DNA from: Pseudovibrio ascidiaceicola
GTDB taxonomy: Bacteria > Pseudomonadota > Alphaproteobacteria > Rhizobiales > Stappiaceae
Assembly (NCBI RefSeq): GCF_900114245.1
Contig: NZ_FOSK01000001.1
Location: 620,001-684,000 of the forward strand
Direction: 5' to 3'
DNA length: 64,000 bases
In this document: piece after piece, positions 59,127 to 64,000 of the stretch
Numbering within the stretch: the stretch's first letter is position 1
Layout of the letters: the number at the start of each line of letters is the position of its first letter
Made by a program: the position numbers and the translations under genes
The notes under the pieces: generated by a model
What the model was told of the DNA's origin: nothing
The model's database searches: none
Seen by the model: the letters and a program-made list of their open reading frames with translations, nothing else

Positions 59127-59360
59127 TCCTATCACTCCCCTTGAGGCAACATTCTCCAAAAGCAGACGCTACGATTTCTTAAGGGGGACGTAAACCTGTC
59201 ATTCCCGGCATGGCAGCAGAGAAGGGAAACGAAGGACCAAACAGACCAAGGGCTCAAAGCAGCACTGTTTAAAGTCCTGCAAGTTTACCACCCAAGCTTG
59301 TTGTGGGGCCTGAGAATACCGTTGCGATCCGGGAGAATTAATTGAGTATCATTAAGTTAA

Positions 59361-59390
59361 CTTGAAACCTTCGCCGCTAACCGCCATATT
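59361..59390 (+). promoter_or_regulatory. Heat-shock (RpoH/sigma-32) type promoter of the small heat-shock gene
   Basis: CTTGAAA at 59361-59367 and CGCCATATT at 59382-59390 match the alphaproteobacterial RpoH pattern (CTTGAA, about 14-15 bases, CCxxAT). Transcription would start about 80 bases before the hsp20 ATG. The leader contains GAGAGC-GAGAT-GCTCTC (59405-59421), a possible leader hairpin. Confidence 0.65.
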
Positions 59391-59477
59391 CCAGAAGAAA
59401 GACCGAGAGCGAGATGCTCTCACACCGGATGCCTAATGAGGGTCTGGAGCTGGGTCGCTTGAAGAAGGACTTGGATT

Positions 59478-59906
59478 ATGACGCGAGTATCTGCGTTTTC
59501 GAGCCCATTTATGTTGGGGTTCGATGATATTGAGCGCGTATTGGATAGGGTAAGCAAGGCAGCCAATGATGGCTACCCACCCTACAATATTGAACGCCTC
59601 GCTGCCACCGAAGAAAAAGGTGAAGTCATCCGCATCACACTTGCGGTTGCTGGCTTCACACGCGACCAACTAGATGTTTCTGTTGAGGAAAGCCAACTGG
59701 TAATCCGTGGTCGCCAACAAGAAGACAAAACTCGCCAATACCTACACAGGGGTATAGCTGCACGACAGTTCCAACGCGCATTTGTGTTGGCCGAAGGCAT
59801 TGAGATTTTAGGGGCAGACCTGAGAGATGGTCTGTTGTCTATTGATCTTGCTCGTCCTGAGCCAGAGCGTATCGTTCGCCGGATTGAAATCTCGGCGGGG
59901 GACTGA
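59478..59906 (+). CDS. Small heat-shock protein (Hsp20 / IbpA class)
   Basis: A 142-residue alpha-crystallin-domain chaperone binding unfolding proteins until DnaK takes over. The N-terminus (MTRVSAFSSPFMLGFDDIER) and the domain from about 35 to 130 (YNIERLAATEE, IRITLAVAGFTRDQL, LVIRGRQ) match IbpA-type sHSPs (class A of rhizobia). The C-terminal IxI motif is present only loosely. AAGGA precedes the ATG. Upstream lies a good heat-shock promoter; downstream is its usual DUF1150 partner. Confidence 0.92.
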   Translation: MTRVSAFSSPFMLGFDDIERVLDRVSKAANDGYPPYNIERLAATEEKGEVIRITLAVAGFTRDQLDVSVEESQLVIRGRQQEDKTRQYLHRGIAARQFQRAFVLAEGIEILGADLRDGLLSIDLARPEPERIVRRIEISAGD

Positions 59907-59946
59907 ATTTAAGGAGCAATCCTTTCTTCGCGCTGATCTGAATATT

Positions 59947-60000
59947 GAAGCGTATCTCCGGAAAACGGAAACCCGGTTTTCGAGAAAGGATGCGCGCGAC
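59947..60000. repeat. Dispersed palindromic repeat, family B, copy 2
   Basis: AAGCGTATCTCCGGAAAACG, then GGAAACCCGGTTTTCGAG and AAAGGATGCGCGCG. It is homologous to the copy at 970-1023 and sits between the hsp20 and DUF1150 genes. The GGAAAAC/GGTTTTCG parts pair to form a hairpin. Confidence 0.6.
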
Positions 60001-60067
60001 AATAAAGACTTAGAGTTTGAAGCGTGAACATACGCGGCCTGCTCTAACAACTCTCAAGGAGAAGGCG

Positions 60068-60328
60068 ATGACACGCGCCCCTTCTGTGCTGGCCGACGAC
60101 CCGTACGAAAATTTTGAAGAACTCGGAGCTGGTGAGGTCGCCTATGTTAGGCGGGTTTCTCCAAATGACCTGAAGAAGATGTTCCCTGATGCGGAGCTGC
60201 AGGATGCAGACCTCCCTGCATGGGCTCTTTTGGCGGCTGACGGAACTCCGCTGGTTCTGACTGACACACGCAACGCAGCAATTGCAAACGCAATTGAGAA
60301 CGATCTGGAAGCTCTGAGCGTCCATTAA
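60068..60328 (+). CDS. DUF1150 family protein
   Basis: An 86-residue alphaproteobacterial protein with the family features GAGEVAYVRRV, LPAWALLAADGTPLVLTDTR and an alanine/asparagine-rich helix. Genes of this family commonly follow hsp20 in Rhizobiales, so a role in stress response is inferred from place only. ATG at 60068 has AAGGAGAAGG upstream; a longer frame to 60017 runs into the repeat and is unlikely. Confidence 0.85.
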   Translation: MTRAPSVLADDPYENFEELGAGEVAYVRRVSPNDLKKMFPDAELQDADLPAWALLAADGTPLVLTDTRNAAIANAIENDLEALSVH

Positions 60329-60420
60329 ACCAATTCTTGGGAACACCAAGAGCGAGTGAAAAAGAAGATTAGCATTTCAAGGCATAGAAATGCTCTTCGA
60401 ACCCAGTGAATTAGGCAGAG

Positions 60421-60460
60421 AAAAAGCCTGGATCGGAATGCGTCCGATCCAGGCTTTTTT
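60421..60460. terminator. Bidirectional terminator between DUF1150 and ptsN
   Basis: A perfect 16-bp stem (A5 GCCTGGATCGG with its complement) closes a 7-base loop and has A and T runs on both sides, serving both convergent genes. Confidence 0.95.
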
Positions 60461-60480
60461 ATTTTTTGAGCTGACGTGCC

Positions 60481-60948
60481 TCAGGCTGCGTTAGGCGAAG
60501 CCTGTGGGTGGGTCAGAATAGAATAAATTGCAGCAGCGTCTGTTGTCGCGCGCAGCTTGCTAGCAACATCAGAATCCCTCAGAAGTCGGGCAACGCGTGC
60601 CAGAGCTTTCAAGTGGTCCGCCCCAGCGCCTTCTGGCGCGAGTAAAACAAAGATCAGATCAACAGGCTGGTCATCCAAGCTGTCGAACTCGATCGGTTTG
60701 TCCAGACGCGCAAACAGGCCGTGCAACCCGTCAAGGTCCACGATTTTTCCATGCGGAATTGCAATGCCGTTTCCGACACCTGTAGAGCCGAGACGTTCGC
60801 GTTGCAGCAGCGTATCAAAGATATCGCGCTCAGTTTCTCCGCAAATCTCAGAGGCCCGTTCTGCAAGTTCCTGCAGGGCTTGTTTCTTGCTGTTTGCCTT
60901 GAGGTTGGCAATGACAGCCTCAGGACGAAGAAGTTCGTTCAGATCCAT
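60481..60948 (-). CDS. ptsN: Nitrogen-regulatory PTS protein EIIA-Ntr
   Basis: A 155-residue EIIA of the fructose/Ntr type. The phosphorylated His lies in GNGIAIPHGKI (about residue 67). PtsN receives phosphate from NPr/HPr and adjusts potassium, nitrogen and envelope responses. Start: MDLNELL at 60948, though an ATG at 60966 is in frame; the ribosome site is ambiguous. Last gene of the lptB-rpoN-hpf-ptsN cluster, conserved in proteobacteria. A strong hairpin sits immediately upstream at 60973-61000. Confidence 0.92.
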   Translation of the reverse strand: MDLNELLRPEAVIANLKANSKKQALQELAERASEICGETERDIFDTLLQRERLGSTGVGNGIAIPHGKIVDLDGLHGLFARLDKPIEFDSLDDQPVDLIFVLLAPEGAGADHLKALARVARLLRDSDVASKLRATTDAAAIYSILTHPQASPNAA

Positions 60949-60972
60949 TCCTTGATCCGTGTCCATGCAAAA

Positions 60973-61000
60973 TACAAAGCCGGTAAAAACCGGCTTTGTA
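60973..61000 (-). terminator. Terminator-like hairpin between hpf and ptsN
   Basis: TACAAAGCCGGT and ACCGGCTTTGTA form a perfect 12-bp stem with a 4-base loop, followed on the minus strand by TTTTGC. It starts 7 bases before the upstream ptsN ATG, so it may attenuate ptsN or end the hpf transcript. Confidence 0.75.
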
Positions 61001-61023
61001 CAGGGTCGCGATGACCATGATTA

Positions 61024-61614
61024 TCAGTTAGGAGCAGCCCCGTTAGCGAGATTTGGATCAATCCAGCCAACGTTTCCATCGTGACGACGGAATACGACAT
61101 TTACCTCACCATTACCAGCGTTGCGGAACACTACAACGGGAGCTTCACTTAAATCTAGCTCCATAACTGCCATTCCGACAGTCAGTGTTTTCACTTTCGC
61201 TTCGGTTTCTGCAACCACAAGTGGGTTGTAGTCGGCGGGTACCTCTTCTTCCTGCTCAGGATCAGCAAGAACATACGATGTTGCGCCGTACGTTTCCCAC
61301 TCTGCAGGGAGGCCATTTGTGTGGTGGTCGTTTAACTTTCTGTTGTAGCGCCTTAGCCTTTTCTCAATGCGTTCGGCTGCTTTGTCGAAACTTTGTCGCG
61401 GATCCTGACTGTCGCCTGAAACCTGAAGCACGACTCCCGTGCTGAGGTGGACTGTGCAGTCGGATCGGAAGCCTGAGCCTTCGCGAGCGATTGTCACATG
61501 ACCCGTGTATGCTCCTGGGAAATATTTATCCAGTGCATCGGAAATCCGGTCTTCAACGTGTGTCCTGGTTGCGTCACCAATGTCCACGTTCCTCCCCGAA
61601 ATTCTAATTGTCAT
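61024..61614 (-). CDS. hpf: Ribosome hibernation promoting factor, long form
   Basis: A 196-residue long HPF. The N-terminal S30AE-type domain starts MTIRISGRNVDIGDATRTHV. After a linker, the C-terminal dimerisation domain (DLSEAPVVVFRNAGNGEVNV ... GNVGWIDPN) is present, so it should form 100S ribosome dimers alone. The ATG at 61614 has AGAGG upstream. Lies downstream of rpoN by 218 bases. Confidence 0.93.
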   Translation of the reverse strand: MTIRISGRNVDIGDATRTHVEDRISDALDKYFPGAYTGHVTIAREGSGFRSDCTVHLSTGVVLQVSGDSQDPRQSFDKAAERIEKRLRRYNRKLNDHHTNGLPAEWETYGATSYVLADPEQEEEVPADYNPLVVAETEAKVKTLTVGMAVMELDLSEAPVVVFRNAGNGEVNVVFRRHDGNVGWIDPNLANGAAPN

Positions 61615-61832
61615 GGGAACCTCTTATGTTGTGTCGACTTATTCGCTGACAGGTTCTTCAGCCAAAGAGCAAAGAACCCTTCAACACATGTAGTTTGGAC
61701 CAGCTAAGTTTAAAGTGCTACTGTTTTCGAGTTCTTAGAAAAATCTATGAGAACAGAAAAACATCCTATAGAGGTTATTAACTGATCGAGACCCTATTAT
61801 GTCTCTTTGAAACCATGAGAAATATCAGTGGG

Positions 61833-63371
61833 TTAGGTCAGGCTTTTCTTTTCTCTCCGACGCTGAACTGAGCTCGGAATCTTTAATGCTTCCCGATACT
61901 TAGCTACAGTTCGTCGCGCTATATCCACACCGTCGTCTTTCAAAATTTTCACAAGAGCGTCATCTGAAAGAATCTTCTTCGGATCTTCAGCGTCAATAAG
62001 TTGCTTTACCCGATAGCGTACTGATTCCGCTGAGTGCGATTCACCGCCCTCAGAAGAGGCGATTGCAGCAGAAAAAAAGTATTTCAGCTCGAAAATACCT
62101 CGTGGTGTGGCGATATATTTATTGGATGTCACACGACTAACGGTGGATTCATGCATGCCAATGGCGTCTGCCACAACGCGCAGGTTCATTGGTCGAAGAT
62201 GCTGGACACCATAAGTGAGAAAACCGTCTTGTTGACGAACAATTTCAGAGGACACCTTCAGGATTGTCCGCGCCCGCTGATCAAGGCTTTTGACCAGCCA
62301 GTTTGCGGTCTGCAGACTATCGGTGAAGTAAGCCAGTTCCTTATCGTTCTTAGAGCCCTGAGAAATCTCTGAATAGTAGCTCTGGCTAACCAAAACCTTT
62401 GGCAGGCTCTCTGTGTTGAGCTCAACGGTCCAGCCACCATCTGAAGCAGGTCGAACAAACGCATCTGGCACAATCGGTTGCGTAATTTCAGTATTGAAAG
62501 CAGCGCCAGGCTTCGGATTGAGCTCCTTGATCTCAAGGATCATGTCCTTGAGGTCTTCATCATCCACTTTGCAAATACGTTTGAGCTTTACGAGGTCATG
62601 TAAGGCTAGCAACTCAATGTTCTCGACCAGCGCCTGCATGGCAGGGTCGTAGCGGTCTTTCTCTTTGAGTTGCAGTTTTAGGCACTCAGACAAATCACGC
62701 GCAAACACACCAACCGGATCAAGCCCCTGCAAAGCAAGAATAACCCGTTCTAGGCCTTGTCCCGAAACTCCGAGGCGTTCAGACATCTCTGCGCCATCAA
62801 TGCGCAGATAGCCATTTTCATCAATACAATCGATGAGTTGATGAGCGACCAGAACATCGGCAGGATTTGTAAGCACAAAACCGAGTTGCTCCTGAAGGTG
62901 CTCACTCAAGGAGATTTCTGCGGCGACAAACGCTTCAAGATTGTAGTCAGAAGCACCTGATGAGGTGCTGTGGCTTGGTGCCTGCCAGTTATCCGCTTTC
63001 TGCTGAACCGGATCAACTGATTGGTGCTCGCCATTATCATCAGGAAAAACATTGGAGAGTTCAGAATCCAGATTGCTCGAAATTGCTTCCGGAGTTGTCT
63101 CCAACTCGTTATTGAGCCAATCCCCTTCCTGCATCTCTGCAGGACTACTGTCAGCTTCTGGAGTATTTTCAGAGTGAGAAGTTTCTATAGCTGGTCCAGC
63201 GCCATCCGGGCTATCGTCTCGCTCTAGAAAAGGATTGCTTTCCAACTCACTATTAACGTGGGCAATCAGGTCCACATTCGACAGCTGCAACAGCTTGATC
63301 GCCTGCATCAGTTGCGGCGTCATGACAAGCTGTTGGCTTTGTCTGAATTCTAATTTTGGACCGATTGCCAT
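61833..63371 (-). CDS. rpoN: RNA polymerase sigma-54 factor
   Basis: A 512-residue sigma-54. Region I is rich in Gln and Leu (QSQQLVMTPQLMQAIKLLQL). An acidic, variable region II runs at about 50-140. The core-binding and helix-turn-helix region III ends with the RpoN box ARRTVAKYRE at about 485-494, which reads the -24 promoter element. ATG at 63371 with GGAGGA about 14 bases upstream. Drives genes for nitrogen, motility or carbon use with enhancer-binding proteins and IHF (ihfB is in this window). Confidence 0.96.
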   Translation of the reverse strand: MAIGPKLEFRQSQQLVMTPQLMQAIKLLQLSNVDLIAHVNSELESNPFLERDDSPDGAGPAIETSHSENTPEADSSPAEMQEGDWLNNELETTPEAISSNLDSELSNVFPDDNGEHQSVDPVQQKADNWQAPSHSTSSGASDYNLEAFVAAEISLSEHLQEQLGFVLTNPADVLVAHQLIDCIDENGYLRIDGAEMSERLGVSGQGLERVILALQGLDPVGVFARDLSECLKLQLKEKDRYDPAMQALVENIELLALHDLVKLKRICKVDDEDLKDMILEIKELNPKPGAAFNTEITQPIVPDAFVRPASDGGWTVELNTESLPKVLVSQSYYSEISQGSKNDKELAYFTDSLQTANWLVKSLDQRARTILKVSSEIVRQQDGFLTYGVQHLRPMNLRVVADAIGMHESTVSRVTSNKYIATPRGIFELKYFFSAAIASSEGGESHSAESVRYRVKQLIDAEDPKKILSDDALVKILKDDGVDIARRTVAKYREALKIPSSVQRRREKKSLT

Positions 63372-63445
63372 AGAGTTGTTTCGTCCTCCAAGTGCTGCAA
63401 GCTAGCCTGCAACACTCTTCTACGCAATTCGGCATAGGTTGGAAA

Positions 63446-64000
63446 TCAAAGAGTGAACTGTTCCCCGAGATACAAACGCCTTACATCTGGATCAGCAACG
63501 ATCTGATGTGGCTTGCCTTCGGTTAGAACTTCACCTGCCGCGATAATATAAGCGCGGTCAATCAGTCCAAGCGTTTCGCGAACGTTGTGGTCTGTAATCA
63601 GCACGCCGATTCCACGCTGGGTCAAATGACGTACGAGTTGCTGAATGTCGCCCACTGCGATCGGGTCAATACCCGCAAACGGCTCATCAAGCAGCATAAA
63701 GGACGGGCGAGTTGCCAAAGCCCGCGCAATCTCTACGCGGCGGCGCTCACCACCACTGAGTGCGATACTTGGCGATTTGCGCAAGTGCGTGACACCAAAT
63801 TCGGTCAGGAGCGAGTCAAGATCTTCCTCACGGCGCTTCTTGTTCGGCTCCACCACTTCCAGCACAGCACGAATGTTGTCTTCAACAGAAAGCCCACGGA
63901 AAATCGAGGCTTCCTGCGGCAGATAGCCAACACCCAAACGCGCACGGCGGTACATTGGCAGCTGTGTCATATCGAAGTTGTCGAGACGAATTGAACCATG
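63446..64000 (-). CDS. lptB: Lipopolysaccharide export ABC transporter ATP-binding protein LptB (partial)
   Basis: The C-terminal 184 residues or so; the frame stays open to the window edge. Signature LSGGERRRVEIARAL, Walker B FMLLDEPFAGIDPIAV and the H-loop LITDHNVRETL are present, as is the Q-loop region VGYLPQEASIFRGL. LptB powers the removal of LPS from the inner membrane with LptF and LptG. The 5' end with Walker A is outside the window. First of the lptB-rpoN-hpf-ptsN gene row, 74 bases before rpoN. Confidence 0.93.
   Translation of the reverse strand, partial: HGSIRLDNFDMTQLPMYRRARLGVGYLPQEASIFRGLSVEDNIRAVLEVVEPNKKRREEDLDSLLTEFGVTHLRKSPSIALSGGERRRVEIARALATRPSFMLLDEPFAGIDPIAVGDIQQLVRHLTQRGIGVLITDHNVRETLGLIDRAYIIAAGEVLTEGKPHQIVADPDVRRLYLGEQFTL

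Overview
The window reads as one continuous chromosomal segment of an alphaproteobacterium of the order Rhizobiales/Hyphomicrobiales. Gene content, moderate GC content and several conserved gene orders (fsa-priA-atpHAGDC, pckA/chvI-chvG-hprK-EIIA-HPr-ahcY-divL-tsaE/amgK-murU, addB-addA-trxA, ihfB-sppA, rpsA-cmk-aroA, lptB-rpoN-hpf-ptsN) fit a marine Stappiaceae member such as Pseudovibrio. The genus is an inference. There is no rRNA, prophage, CRISPR array, IS element or plasmid-type replication gene. The right edge cuts lptB.

Layout. 0.1-8.5 kb: transaldolase-family aldolase (-), then priA and the complete F1 ATP synthase operon atpHAGDC, closed by a strong terminator. 8.5-13.7 kb: a 71-residue protein resembling only the C-terminal domain of GcrA, an XdhC plus MocA-like molybdenum cofactor pair, and PEP carboxykinase (-). 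14-18.5 kb: ChvI/ChvG two-component system, short HPr kinase, mannose-type EIIA, HPr and a NUDIX hydrolase. 18.6-25.4 kb: ahcY, the cell-cycle pseudokinase divL (Tyr in place of the phospho-accepting His), a fused TsaE/sugar kinase, and a MurU-like nucleotidyltransferase. 25.4-28.8 kb is an accessory stretch (glycosyltransferase, VOC protein, tandem winged-helix regulator, GNAT) that splits the usual murU-addB junction and is bordered by repeats. 28.9-36.8 kb: addB, addA, trxA, grpE. 37-40.4 kb: TRIC-type channel, ornithine cyclodeaminase homologue, LapA-domain protein, ihfB, sppA.

40.4-44.2 kb is a second insertion in a usually compact block. It holds a chorismate mutase, an 868-base gene-free stretch that looks like two small RNAs, an SDR without the catalytic Tyr-Lys pair, and a CelD-type acetyltransferase. 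44.2-49.1 kb: rpsA, cmk, aroA (-), a TIGR02300 protein and two identical tRNA-Ala(GGC) genes. 49.3-56.4 kb: photolyase, fasciclin protein, and a UgpBAEC-type ABC importer. 56.6-64 kb: hutW-hutX heme genes, a MAPEG protein, a small heat-shock protein with a heat-shock-type promoter and its DUF1150 partner, then ptsN, hpf, rpoN and partial lptB (-).

Functional themes. Carbon and envelope sensing (ChvG/ChvI, HprK/HPr/EIIA, PtsN, PckA) are clustered. Cell-cycle control appears twice (DivL and a stand-alone GcrA C-terminal-like domain). Cell-wall recycling (AmgK/MurU) and recombination repair (AddAB) sit side by side. The least explained material is the RNA-like intergenic region at 40.97-41.29 kb, the GcrA-like mini-protein, and two families of dispersed palindromic repeats.
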